Positions 7,310 to 15,174 are shown, counted from the first letter of the stretch. The stretch is DNA of 19,823 nucleotides from Bacillota bacterium (GCA_023391425.1 JAEWAX010000033.1:1-19823), one strand, 5' to 3'. A program made the numbers and translations. The notes: a model not told the origin generated them from the letters alone.

Positions 7310-8272
7310 ATGGCAAAAAATGATAATATGCTAGCGATTTTATGGATGCTTAAATCAGAAACAAAAATAACTGCAAAGCAAATAGCTGAGAAATTAGAGA
7401 TAAACATAAGAACCGTTTACCGTTATATTGATTCCCTATGCACCAGTGGTGTACCGATTATTTCGGATTCAGGTAAGAATGGTGGATATAGCTTGTTGAA
7501 CAATTTTATCCAAGCACCTTTGGTTTTTGATATTGAGGAACAAAAATCACTTCTTCATGCTGCTGTATTTGCAAAAGAGGCAGGATACCCTTTTGATGAG
7601 GCTTTAGCCAGAGCAACCGACAAATTGAGATTATATTCAAATCAAGAACAGGAAAGTACCCTCAATCGCCATTTAATTGGCTTTGAAGTGATAAACCGAG
7701 ATATTGCTCCTGCTATGAAGATGGTGTTGGAGAAATTAGAGCAATCTATAGCAAACGAATCCTCTGTAGAAATTGAATACCGTTCAAAAAAGGAAGAACA
7801 ATCCTGCCTAAGAGTGATTGACCCATACGGAATAATTTATTGGAACAATAAATGGTATACTATTGGATTTTGTCATTTACGAGGTGCAATTCGCAGTTTC
7901 CGGGTAGAACGGATTAAACAAATAAAACAAACACAAATGATATTTAAACGACCTGAAGCCTTCTCAGCCAAGGGATATTTCTTACAAAATCTTTTTCCTA
8001 AATTAGCTAGTGAAGATAGTATGATTTCCTTAATTGTCAAAGGGAAAGCAGAGGCTTTGGACGACTTATGTATTCATTGGTTTTTAGGCCATCATCTAAA
8101 AGAGAGAACTTTAAACCAAGCCGTATTTTTAGTTGAAGAAAGAATAATGCATGCACATATACCATATCTTCTTCTTTCTTATGGAAAGGCTATTCAAATA
8201 ATCGAACCGCAGAGTTTAAAGCAGAAGCTTGTTTCTATAACATCAGAGTTAATGGAACATTATCAAATCTAA
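7310..8272 (+). CDS. YafY-type transcriptional regulator (HTH_11 plus WYL domain)
   Basis: A 320-residue DNA-binding regulator. Residues 5-60 form a winged helix-turn-helix of the HTH_11 type (ITAKQIAEKLEINIRTVYRY, then a G-G-Y-x-L wing). Residues about 140-205 form a WYL domain, seen as RVIDPYGIIYWNNKWYTIG followed by RSFRVERIK. The eponymous triad reads W-Y-T at 182-184. A C-terminal WCX-like extension follows. WYL domains bind small ligands or nucleic acid and switch the regulator. The start is ATG 7310 with a GAGGG-type SD. The next gene, 103 nt downstream on the same strand, is a DJ-1/PfpI protein, a likely target or partner, although two hairpins separate them. The ligand is unknown. 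Confidence 0.9.
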   Translation: MAKNDNMLAILWMLKSETKITAKQIAEKLEINIRTVYRYIDSLCTSGVPIISDSGKNGGYSLLNNFIQAPLVFDIEEQKSLLHAAVFAKEAGYPFDEALARATDKLRLYSNQEQESTLNRHLIGFEVINRDIAPAMKMVLEKLEQSIANESSVEIEYRSKKEEQSCLRVIDPYGIIYWNNKWYTIGFCHLRGAIRSFRVERIKQIKQTQMIFKRPEAFSAKGYFLQNLFPKLASEDSMISLIVKGKAEALDDLCIHWFLGHHLKERTLNQAVFLVEERIMHAHIPYLLLSYGKAIQIIEPQSLKQKLVSITSELMEHYQI

Positions 8273-8305
8273 CAGCTTCACTGACAGTAGTTGTCAGTGA
8301 AGCTG
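8273..8305 (+). terminator. Perfect 14-bp hairpin directly after the WYL gene
   Basis: CAGCTTCACTGACA (8273-8286) and its exact complement (8292-8305) with a 5-nt loop begin at the base after the stop codon. There is no T-run after it (TGCTATTATG), so it is at best a weak intrinsic terminator. It may instead protect the 3' end or be an operator. Confidence 0.5.
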
Positions 8306-8316
8306 TGCTATTATGT

Positions 8317-8350
8317 TGCTAAACAATAAACAATTTTGTTAGCACTTTTT
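8317..8350 (+). terminator. Second hairpin with T-run before the DJ-1/PfpI gene
   Basis: TGCTAAACAA (8317-8326) pairs with TTGTTAGCA (8336-8344) with one bulged A and is followed by CTTTTT. It is a GC-poor but terminator-shaped structure ending 25 nt before the next start codon. It would terminate or attenuate transcription coming from the WYL gene. Confidence 0.4.
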
Positions 8351-8375
8351 AGATTTCAGAGGAGGAATATTGAAA

Positions 8376-9002
8376 ATGAATAGAACTGTATATCTTTATG
8401 TATTTGATACGATGTCAGATTGGGAAATAGGTTATTTAACTGCTGAACTTAACTCAGGAAGATATTATAAGAAGGGACTACTTCCATCAAAAATAGTTAC
8501 CTTAGGAATTGAAAAGACTCCTGTTACAACAATGGGAGGTTTAAAAATACTACCTGATATAGTACTAGAAGAGTGTAGTATTAAAAACACAGACGCCTTG
8601 ATTTTATCGGGTGGAGATACATGGATGGAAACAATTCACAAACCTATAATAGATATAGCAAAGCAGTGTATAAAGGAGAATATTGTTGTAGCGGCGATAT
8701 GCGGAGCTACAATAGCTCTTGCTCAGAATGGCTTGCTGGATTCTAAATGGCATACGAGCAATGATTTGGGATACCTCAAAATGGTGTGCCCTGATTATAA
8801 AGGTGAGAAGTATTACAAAAATGAGCCTGCTGTTACGGATGGAAAATTAATCACTGCTCCAGGGGTAGCTCCATTGGAATTTGCCGGACATGTATTGAAA
8901 GCTTTGGATGTATTTTCGCCAAAAACATTAGACACTTGGTATAAACTTAATAAGACTCAAGAAGGTAAATATTTCTATGAGTTAATGGATTTAATACAAT
9001 AA
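8376..9002 (+). CDS. DJ-1/PfpI family protein (class I glutamine amidotransferase-like fold)
   Basis: A 208-residue cytoplasmic protein. The fold is shown by the strand-turn LILSGGDTW and by the nucleophile elbow AAICGATIALAQNGLLDSK, in which Cys109 is the expected reactive cysteine. A Glu in MSDWEIGYL (about residue 18) is placed like the conserved acid of DJ-1 proteins. The near-C-terminal TAPGVAPLEFA segment is usual for the family. Members include cysteine hydrolases, glyoxalase III and stress-response chaperone-like proteins, so the reaction cannot be named. The start is ATG 8376 with AGGAGG at 8360-8365. An upstream in-frame TTG (8370) is too close to the SD. It follows the WYL regulator and may be controlled by it. 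Confidence 0.9.
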   Translation: MNRTVYLYVFDTMSDWEIGYLTAELNSGRYYKKGLLPSKIVTLGIEKTPVTTMGGLKILPDIVLEECSIKNTDALILSGGDTWMETIHKPIIDIAKQCIKENIVVAAICGATIALAQNGLLDSKWHTSNDLGYLKMVCPDYKGEKYYKNEPAVTDGKLITAPGVAPLEFAGHVLKALDVFSPKTLDTWYKLNKTQEGKYFYELMDLIQ

Positions 9003-9062
9003 GAACATATAAGTTTTATAAGACACATGATTAATGCTTTTACAAAAAAATTTAAATGTAAT

Positions 9063-9094
9063 TTATAAAACCACTGGAAACAGTGGTTTTATAA
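9063..9094 (+). terminator. Perfect hairpin terminator, possibly bidirectional
   Basis: A 14-bp perfect stem (9063-9076 with 9081-9094) has a GAAA tetraloop and T-rich and A-rich flanks within the arms. It lies 60 nt after the DJ-1/PfpI stop and only 3 nt before the SigG-like promoter of the ger operon, separating vegetative from sporulation transcription. Confidence 0.8.
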
Positions 9095-9097
9095 TGC

Positions 9098-9127
9098 GAA
9101 TAAATAGCATAAATATTTGTAATATTA
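9098..9127 (+). promoter_or_regulatory. SigG-type (late forespore) promoter of the germination operon
   Basis: GAATA (9098-9102), an 18-nt spacer and AATATTA (9121-9127) fit the SigG pattern gnATR-N18-cATnnTA at every fixed position except the leading C of the -10. It lies about 40 nt before the gerA start. Ger receptor operons are known SigG targets in Bacillus. The local AT richness means that a chance match is possible. Confidence 0.6.
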
Positions 9128-9165
9128 ATAGAAAATAGATTAATACAGAATAATTGGAGTATAAC

Positions 9166-10761
9166 ATGAAGCCATTTAAAAACTTATTTAAGAAAAAAGA
9201 AAATAATAGAAACAGTTCTGCGATTGAAAATGCAAATAAAGATATAAGTAAAGATTTAAAAATAAATATAGAAAAAATAAGAAATGAATTTGGTAATGCT
9301 AGTGATCTTTCTATTAATCTTTCTAAGGTCAATAATCATGATAACTTATGCTATGCAAGTATTTATATAGAAAATCTTGTTGATAAGAGTACTATAAATA
9401 GCCTATCCTCAGAAATAACAGAAGTTCTTAAAGCAAAAAATAGATTAGAAGATCGTACACCTGAAGGCTATTTTAATACATTTAAAAATACTCTTTTAGG
9501 GTTTAGGAAATTTGAAGAAGGTTCGGATTTAAATATTTTAATAAATGATTTAATATCTGGGAAAAGCATTTTTTTAGTAAATGGGTGCGGCAAATTTTTT
9601 TCGGTTGATACTTTTTCTGTTCAAGGCAGAGCTATTACTGAGCCTACTACCCAAAATGTCATTAGGGGTCCGAAGGAATGTTTTGTTGAAAATATAAATA
9701 TAAATGTTTCCTTAGTAAGAAAAAGAATTAAAAACAAGTCTTTGAGGGTTGAAGATTTGTCTTTAGGAAATATGACAAAAACTAAAATAACACTTATGTA
9801 CATCGATAAAATTGCCAGAAATGATATTGTTGAAGAATTAAAAAGAAGACTTAATACTATCAATATAGACGGTATTTTAGACAGCAGCTATATTGAAGAG
9901 TTAATCAAAGATGACAGACATTCCATATTCCCAACATTTTTTAGTTCTGAAAAGCCCGATTCGGTTACTGCTAATATTCTTGAGGGCAGGGTTGCGATTT
10001 TCGTGGATGGTACCGCATATGTGCTGACTGCACCTGCTTTATTTGTCGAATTTCTTCAATCAAGTGAAGATTATTATTATCCATTTATTGTATCTTCAAT
10101 GACTAGATTAATAAGATATGTAGCCTTTTTTCTTACTCTTATTGTTCCAGCAGGTTTTATTGCATTATCCACATTCCATCAGGAAATGATTCCGACACCT
10201 TTATTGATTAGCATAGCCTCGCAGCGTGAAGGAGTACCTTTTCCTGTTTTTGTTGAAGCCTTATTAATGGAGGTGACATTTGAAATCTTAAGAGAAGCTG
10301 GAGTAAGAATGCCTAGGGTTATTGGACCAGCAATCTCCATTGTAGGTGCATTGGTTTTAGGTCAGGCAGCTGTAGAGGCAGGTATAATATCCTCTGTTTT
10401 GGTTATAATTGTCTCGATTACTGCCATATCAAGCTTTGTTATTCCTAATTATACTATGTCTAATGCTATAAGAGTGATAAGATTTGCCCTAATGCTACTT
10501 GCTGCTGCATACGGATTGTATGGTATTTTCATGGGATTGATAGTTTTAGTTCTACATTTATGTAAATTAAAGTCTATAGGAGTTCCTTATATGATACCTA
10601 TTGCTCCAACAACAAAAAATGGAATTAAAGGAACGTTTGTCAGATTACCTATTTGGAGTAACAAATATAGGCCCATTGGAATCAGTAATGATAAATCCCC
10701 TAGAGTAGATGAGAATAATCCTGTAACTACAAAGCAAAAAGGAAAGCCGGAATTCAGGTGA
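9166..10761 (+). CDS. gerA: Spore germination receptor A subunit (GerA/SpoVAF family)
   Basis: A 531-residue inner-membrane protein of the spore. The first 300 or so residues are soluble and charged. The remainder is a membrane domain beginning near residue 320 (YVAFFLTLIVPAGFIALSTF) and containing the family core ISIASQREGVPFPVFVEALL, then AGVRMPRVIGPAISIVGALV and GQAAVEAGIISSVLVIIVS. GerA-type subunits form the oligomeric, channel-like part of nutrient receptors and couple to GerB. The start is ATG 9166 with TGGAG 6 nt upstream. The in-frame TTG at 9154 overlaps that SD. It is the first gene of a five-gene operon and its stop overlaps the start region of gerC (possible GTG at 10758). The nutrient recognised cannot be deduced. 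Confidence 0.96.
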   Translation: MKPFKNLFKKKENNRNSSAIENANKDISKDLKINIEKIRNEFGNASDLSINLSKVNNHDNLCYASIYIENLVDKSTINSLSSEITEVLKAKNRLEDRTPEGYFNTFKNTLLGFRKFEEGSDLNILINDLISGKSIFLVNGCGKFFSVDTFSVQGRAITEPTTQNVIRGPKECFVENININVSLVRKRIKNKSLRVEDLSLGNMTKTKITLMYIDKIARNDIVEELKRRLNTINIDGILDSSYIEELIKDDRHSIFPTFFSSEKPDSVTANILEGRVAIFVDGTAYVLTAPALFVEFLQSSEDYYYPFIVSSMTRLIRYVAFFLTLIVPAGFIALSTFHQEMIPTPLLISIASQREGVPFPVFVEALLMEVTFEILREAGVRMPRVIGPAISIVGALVLGQAAVEAGIISSVLVIIVSITAISSFVIPNYTMSNAIRVIRFALMLLAAAYGLYGIFMGLIVLVLHLCKLKSIGVPYMIPIAPTTKNGIKGTFVRLPIWSNKYRPIGISNDKSPRVDENNPVTTKQKGKPEFR

Positions 10762-10766
10762 CAAAT

Positions 10767-11957
10767 ATGAAATTGAAGAAATTATTACTAGCATTTATTA
10801 TATTGACAAATCTACTTTTGAGCGGTTGCATGGGTAGTAAAGAAATAAACTCACTTGCTCTGACTATTTCTATAGGAATTGATAAGGCAGAAAATGGGTA
10901 TTCAATTACCTATCAAATACTGAATCCTAAAGCAATCGCCTCGAAAAAATCGTCAAATGAATCTACCTTTTTTTTGTACACAGAAAGCGGAGATGATTTG
11001 TTTGAGATAATTAGACGAATTACAACAATATCCCCCAGAAAAGTATATAACTCTCACTTGAGAATGATTGTCTTAAGTGAAGAGATTGCTAAAGAAGGGA
11101 TTCAGAGCTTATTGGATTTCTTTATTCGTGATCATGAGTTTCGCACTGATTTCTATTTTGTTGTGGCAAGAGGATCTACTGCTCATGAAGTTTTAAAAAG
11201 TATAACTCCATTGGAATCTGTGTCTGGAATGGAAATGTATGATTCTATAAAAGCCTCTGAGAAAACATGGGCACCTACAAAAGCTGTTAAAATTATTGAG
11301 TTGGTTAATAACCTAATTTCTGATGGAACAAATCCTGTTTTAACAGGTGTAGAGCTTGTTGAACAACAGGAAAAGTCAAGCTCTATTGATGGGTTGAAGC
11401 AAAGTGTTGTCAATAAATTAAAGCTTTCTAGTTTATGTGCCTTTAAAAAGGATAAGCTTGTGGGATGGATGACAGAGGATGAAAGTAAAGGATATAACTA
11501 TATTACAGAAAATGTAAAAAATACTATTGGACATATACAACTTGACGAACAAAACAAAATAACCACGGAGGTTATTAATGCTAAATCAAAAACAAAAGCT
11601 TATATGTTAAATGGCAAACCTGCAGCTAAAGTTGAAGTAAGTTTAACTGTAAATATCGCTGCAGAAACAGGTACTTTTGACGTATCAACTGAAGAGAATT
11701 CAGAAAAACTAAGTAAATTGATGGAACAAAAAACAAGCCAGCTTTGTGAGTCTGCAATAAGGAAGGCCCAAGAGAACTTAGGAACGGATGTCTTTGGTTT
11801 CGGCGAAGAAATACACAGAACTTATCCAAAACTATGGAAAAAAATAAAGAATAATTGGAATAATGAATTCACTAAGCTTCCAGTTAGTGTTACTGTTCAT
11901 GTCAAGGTAAATGGTTTAGGGGAAAGTACTAAGTCAATCTTCTCGAAAGGAGAATAA
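10767..11957 (+). CDS. gerC: Spore germination receptor C subunit, Ger(x)C family lipoprotein
   Basis: A 396-residue lipoprotein. A short basic N-terminus (MKLKKLLL) is followed by a hydrophobic stretch and the lipobox LLSGC, with Cys21 as the predicted diacylglyceryl attachment site. This puts the protein on the outer face of the spore inner membrane. The body shows typical Ger(x)C text (EINSLALTISIGIDKAENGY, then SHLRMIVLSEEIAKEGI) and a C-terminal domain rich in alternating charged residues. The start is placed at ATG 10767, with AGGTG 5-6 nt upstream. A GTG at 10758, overlapping the gerA stop, would add three residues and cannot be excluded. C subunits are needed for receptor function and require Lgt lipidation. 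Confidence 0.95.
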   Translation: MKLKKLLLAFIILTNLLLSGCMGSKEINSLALTISIGIDKAENGYSITYQILNPKAIASKKSSNESTFFLYTESGDDLFEIIRRITTISPRKVYNSHLRMIVLSEEIAKEGIQSLLDFFIRDHEFRTDFYFVVARGSTAHEVLKSITPLESVSGMEMYDSIKASEKTWAPTKAVKIIELVNNLISDGTNPVLTGVELVEQQEKSSSIDGLKQSVVNKLKLSSLCAFKKDKLVGWMTEDESKGYNYITENVKNTIGHIQLDEQNKITTEVINAKSKTKAYMLNGKPAAKVEVSLTVNIAAETGTFDVSTEENSEKLSKLMEQKTSQLCESAIRKAQENLGTDVFGFGEEIHRTYPKLWKKIKNNWNNEFTKLPVSVTVHVKVNGLGESTKSIFSKGE

Positions 11958-11962
11958 ATAAT

Positions 11963-12253
11963 ATGGCTATCGTATCCATTCTATCAGTATTGGCCTTTGG
12001 CACTGCATTGTGTTTTTATGAAATACCTCAAATGATTAAAAGTAAGAGCTATAAAGAGCTATGGGCCTTTTCTATATTACTTGCTTTGGGTGTCATTCTG
12101 ACAATTTTAAAAAGCCTTAATGTTACAATATCAAATCCTTCAGACTGGATTGCGTGGGTCTATTCTCCTGTATCAGATTTATTAAAAAGGACTTGGCTCG
12201 CACCAAGCTTTCTAGCGTGGGGAAAAGCCATAGTTGCACTTATCCTATCCTAA
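11963..12253 (+). CDS. Small hydrophobic membrane protein in the ger operon (possible receptor D-type subunit)
   Basis: A 96-residue protein with two clear membrane helices (about residues 3-22 and 33-55) and a weaker third segment near the C-terminus (WLAPSFLAWGKAIVALILS). A loop with W-I-A-W-V-Y-S-P lies between the second and third segments. It starts 6 nt after gerC with AAAGGAG at 11946-11952 and ends 39 nt before the first gerB, so it is co-expressed with the receptor. Some Bacillus ger loci carry a fourth gene for a small two-helix D subunit that modulates the receptor. The size, topology and position fit that role, but I see no sequence motif that proves homology. Confidence 0.8.
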   Translation: MAIVSILSVLAFGTALCFYEIPQMIKSKSYKELWAFSILLALGVILTILKSLNVTISNPSDWIAWVYSPVSDLLKRTWLAPSFLAWGKAIVALILS

Positions 12254-12292
12254 AGCATAAGAATTTTAGAAGAGCTGTTGAAAGGCTATGAA

Positions 12293-13405
12293 ATGAGTAA
12301 AATAAAAATTACGGGTTCTCAATTTGCAATTACTACTTCGGGATTTGTTTTTGGCTCTGCACCACTTCTCATCTCTTCCAGTGTTGCAGTGTATGCAGGA
12401 CAAGATGCTTGGCTTTCTGCAATTTTCTCGACTATTATAGGCCTATCGATTATTTGGATTAATACTTCTTTAGGAGGATTATACCCTGATAAAACATTTA
12501 TAGAAGTTATTTGTTTGTTGCTAGGGAAATGGCTTGGAAAAACAGTTTCTATAACTTTCATTTTTGTGACATTTGTTACAGCTATTCAGGTTACATGGTA
12601 TGTGGGCGATTTTATAACAACAACCTATCTACCTGAAATATCTACTTATCCAATCAATATTCTATTTTTAGCAGTCTTAGCAATTGCTATGATTTATGGT
12701 CTTGAAGCGATGTGTAGAGCTTGTACCGTCTTTTTTATATTAATATTCCCTATTTATGTGCTATCATTAGCAATGCTTATTCCTAATATGCATGTAACTA
12801 ATTTACTTCCAGTCTTTGAAAAGGGTATATCACCTGTATTGAAAGGTATTATTCCACTACTAAGTTTTACTACCTTTCCAACGATAGTTTTAAATATGGT
12901 TTATCCCTCTAATATAGAGAATTTAAAAAAAGCTAAAAAGTCGATGTTTTATGGTTATTTATTAGGAATGATAATAGCGTCTATAGGAATACTAATGTGT
13001 ATTCTTGTTTTGGGAAGCAATTTTACTGCCAATTCCCGTTTTCCACTTTTCATACTTACACAGGAAATCAATGTAGGAACTATCTTTTCCAGACTTGAAG
13101 CTGTGGTAATAGCTGTTTGGCTAACTACTAATTTTATAAGTACATTTTTTTATTTTTATGCTGGAACTTTAGGCTTGTCCCAACTTCTGAAACTTAATGA
13201 TTATAAAAAGCTAGTACTGCCTTTGGTACTAATCATGGCTGTATTTTCACGTTTTATATATAAGAATGTACCATATGAAATCAGCTGGGACACTTATGTT
13301 TGGGCTCCTGTGGCTTTTACAGCAGGGTTTGTTCTTCCTGTAGTGCTATTGTTAATTTATGGCGTAAAAAAGTGGTTAGGGAAGAGAAAGGTTGTATCTG
13401 AATGA
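12293..13405 (+). CDS. gerB: Spore germination receptor B subunit, first copy (GerAB/APC-type permease fold)
   Basis: A 370-residue polytopic protein with about ten membrane helices, related to amino acid permeases of the APC superfamily. B subunits are the likely nutrient-binding part of the receptor. Family features include QDAWLSAIFSTIIGL in the first helix pair, LGGLYPDKTFIEV after it, PVLKGIIPLLSFTTFPTIVL mid-protein and KKAKKSMFYGYLLG. ATG 12293 is preferred over the TTG at 12278 because GAAAGG lies 7 nt before it and because MSKIKITGSQ then aligns with the start of the second copy (MNKIKISNRQ). Its stop overlaps the start of that second copy by 4 nt (ATGA), which implies translational coupling. 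Confidence 0.95.
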   Translation: MSKIKITGSQFAITTSGFVFGSAPLLISSSVAVYAGQDAWLSAIFSTIIGLSIIWINTSLGGLYPDKTFIEVICLLLGKWLGKTVSITFIFVTFVTAIQVTWYVGDFITTTYLPEISTYPINILFLAVLAIAMIYGLEAMCRACTVFFILIFPIYVLSLAMLIPNMHVTNLLPVFEKGISPVLKGIIPLLSFTTFPTIVLNMVYPSNIENLKKAKKSMFYGYLLGMIIASIGILMCILVLGSNFTANSRFPLFILTQEINVGTIFSRLEAVVIAVWLTTNFISTFFYFYAGTLGLSQLLKLNDYKKLVLPLVLIMAVFSRFIYKNVPYEISWDTYVWAPVAFTAGFVLPVVLLLIYGVKKWLGKRKVVSE

Positions 13406-14526
13406 ATAAAATTAAAATATCAAATCGACAATTGTCTATTATCACTACAATAATTGTTGTTGGTCCAACAACTGTTAGCTTTTCTTCTCCTGTAGCTGCA
13501 TTAGCAAAACAAGATGCATGGCTTTCAGCCATTTTTACGATGATTGTAGGTCTGCCTGTAATATGGATTAATACCTATTTAGGAGGCTTATACCCTGAGA
13601 AAACATTCATTGAGATTATTCAGTTACTACTTGGAAAGTGGATAGGAGGTTTTGTCTCTATAAATTTCATTTTAATGTCCTTTATTGTAGCTGCTCGAGC
13701 TGTATGGTATGTGGGCAATTTCTATACAACCGAATATTTTCAGGAAGCATCACCTTATTTAGTAAACATTTTATTTGTCGCCAGCGTTGCAATTGCACTT
13801 CTTTATGGGTTGGAAGCAATGTCTCGTGCGGTTACCATCTTTTTTAGTATTACAGTTTCTATGTTTTTGCTTACTATGGTATTTAGTACGCCGAATATGA
13901 AGGTAGATAATCTTTTGCCTATTTTAGAACAAGGTATAGCCCCAGTATTAAAGGGCTCAATACCCATTTCTACCTATTCGGTATTCTCTATGATACTTTT
14001 AAACATGATTTATCCTGTTAATATAAATGATACTAAAAAAGCTAAAAAATCAATGTTTAAAGGTTATCTATTTGGAATGTTTATTGTGTTTTTTTCAATT
14101 TCTTCATGTATTTTAGTCCTTGGTAGCACCATTACTGCAAATTCACGCTTTCCGGTTTTCCTGCGTTCAAAACAAATCAATATAGGCGTCATATTGTCAA
14201 GGCTTGAAGCTTTGACAATAATTGATTGGTTGTTAGTTCTTTTCATTACCACTTATATTTATTCTTATTCCACAGTTATAGGTATATCTCAACTCACAAA
14301 ACTTAAGGATTACAAAAAAATTGTTTTGCCCATAGGCTTAATCATTGCTGTTTTTTCCAATATTATAAGTAAGAATATACCATATCAAATCGCTTGGGCA
14401 ACTAACGTAGGATTTCCTTATATGGTTACTTTTGGATTCGTTTTGCCTGTTGTGCTATTAATTATTACTATAATTAGAAACAGGTTAGGAAAGTCACAAA
14501 AAACAAAACCTGTTAAAGGAACTTGA
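13402..14526 (+). CDS. gerB: Spore germination receptor B subunit, second copy (GerAB family)
   Basis: A 374-residue paralogue of the preceding gene, collinear from end to end. Shared blocks include QDAWLSAIF, LGGLYP-KTFIE, LLLGKW, YGLEAM, KKAKKSMF, CILVLGS, TANSRFP and GFVLPVVLL, whereas stretches within several helices differ. The pair therefore arose by tandem duplication and has since diverged, most plausibly in nutrient specificity, which is inference. The start overlaps the upstream stop (ATGA), and no strong SD is evident, consistent with translational coupling. It is the last gene of the ger operon, and its end faces the GNAT gene only 22 nt away on the other strand. Confidence 0.95.
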   Translation: MNKIKISNRQLSIITTIIVVGPTTVSFSSPVAALAKQDAWLSAIFTMIVGLPVIWINTYLGGLYPEKTFIEIIQLLLGKWIGGFVSINFILMSFIVAARAVWYVGNFYTTEYFQEASPYLVNILFVASVAIALLYGLEAMSRAVTIFFSITVSMFLLTMVFSTPNMKVDNLLPILEQGIAPVLKGSIPISTYSVFSMILLNMIYPVNINDTKKAKKSMFKGYLFGMFIVFFSISSCILVLGSTITANSRFPVFLRSKQINIGVILSRLEALTIIDWLLVLFITTYIYSYSTVIGISQLTKLKDYKKIVLPIGLIIAVFSNIISKNIPYQIAWATNVGFPYMVTFGFVLPVVLLIITIIRNRLGKSQKTKPVKGT

Positions 14527-14564
14527 TAGGTGGCTGGGTCAATATGGTTTAATATTCCTTTACC
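14512..14564. terminator. Possible weak bidirectional terminator between convergent genes
   Basis: GTTAAAGGAA (14512-14521) can pair with TTCCTTTACC (14555-14564) over 10 bp with one mismatch, but the loop is 33 nt. On the minus strand the stem is followed by AGGTTTTGTTTTTTG, which is terminator-like. On the plus strand the T-run is missing. Both arms overlap coding ends. It is the only candidate seen in this tight convergent junction. Confidence 0.3.
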
Positions 14565-15022
14565 AACAGTGCTCTGATATACCCCCTATCAGTAGAGGTT
14601 GATTCAATATAAAATCCACGCCCATAATAGAATCTTATTAGGTCACGGTATTTTGAGGCAGTATGTAAGCTTACCTTTTTAACGCCCTTTGATATCAAAA
14701 TCTTATCAGCTAAATTCATCAAGGATTTACCGATACCAATATTATGATAGTCTAACATTACACCAAATCTACTGATATACGCGGTATTATCAGGTAAAAG
14801 CTTAATTCTGATAGTGCCAACTGGATTACCATCTATTATGGCTATGTAAACTTCCTTTTCATTGATGTCCTCTTCTATATTTTGTAGGTTTTCGGTCAAT
14901 GCTTCCATAGTTCCAGACAAACCTGCATCCTGCATGTATTTTTTGAAGGCTTCCTGCATTATTCTAGAGATTGCAGGAGCATCCTCTATAGTTGCTTTTC
15001 TAATAATAAATGAATAATTCAT
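14549..15022 (-). CDS. GNAT family N-acetyltransferase
   Basis: A 157-residue single-domain GNAT protein. It begins with the usual beta1 and helix (IRKATIEDAPAISRIMQEAF), continues with the beta4 strand and acetyl-CoA motif A (RFGVMLDYHNIGIGKSLM, where the canonical R/Q-x-x-G-x-G/A reads N-I-G-I-G-K) and ends with the beta5-helix segment VSLHTASKYRDLIRFYYGRG. The substrate cannot be predicted. An SD (AAGGAG) lies a few bases before the start on the minus strand. The gene follows argF with a 150-nt gap that contains strong hairpins, so co-transcription with the arginine genes is possible but not shown. Confidence 0.9.
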   Translation of the reverse strand: MNYSFIIRKATIEDAPAISRIMQEAFKKYMQDAGLSGTMEALTENLQNIEEDINEKEVYIAIIDGNPVGTIRIKLLPDNTAYISRFGVMLDYHNIGIGKSLMNLADKILISKGVKKVSLHTASKYRDLIRFYYGRGFYIESTSTDRGYIRALLVKEY

Positions 15023-15051
15023 ATTTTGCTCCTTACTTTACATACATAATG

Positions 15052-15121
15052 TTATCCAATGCCCACCGCCGCTAATACCCACTCTTCAAGTGGAAATAAG
15101 CGGCGCTAAGGCCCTGGATAA
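15052..15121. repeat. 70-bp nested palindromic element between argF and the GNAT gene
   Basis: Outer arms TTATCCA (15052-15058) and TGGATAA (15115-15121) enclose a strong inner hairpin: CGCCGCT (15067-15073) with AGCGGCG (15099-15105), continuing to CCCACT and AGTGG around a short loop. The inner stem is 17 bp with three mismatches. It is GC-rich in an AT-rich setting and has no T-run on either strand, so it is not a standard terminator. It looks like a dispersed palindromic repeat of the REP or MITE kind, or an mRNA processing or stability element. Confidence 0.6.
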
Positions 15122-15135
15122 CGATTTCTAAGCAA

Positions 15136-15159
15136 CAGCTGGAGAAGAAACTCCACCTG
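15136..15159 (-). terminator. Hairpin just after the argF stop
   Basis: CAGCTGGAG (15136-15144) and CTCCACCTG (15151-15159) form a 9-bp stem with one mismatch and a 6-nt loop. It begins about 16 nt after the argF stop on the minus strand. No T-run follows, so termination would be weak. It may act together with the neighbouring palindrome. Confidence 0.35.
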
Positions 15160-15174
15160 AAGCAAGAACTCTGC

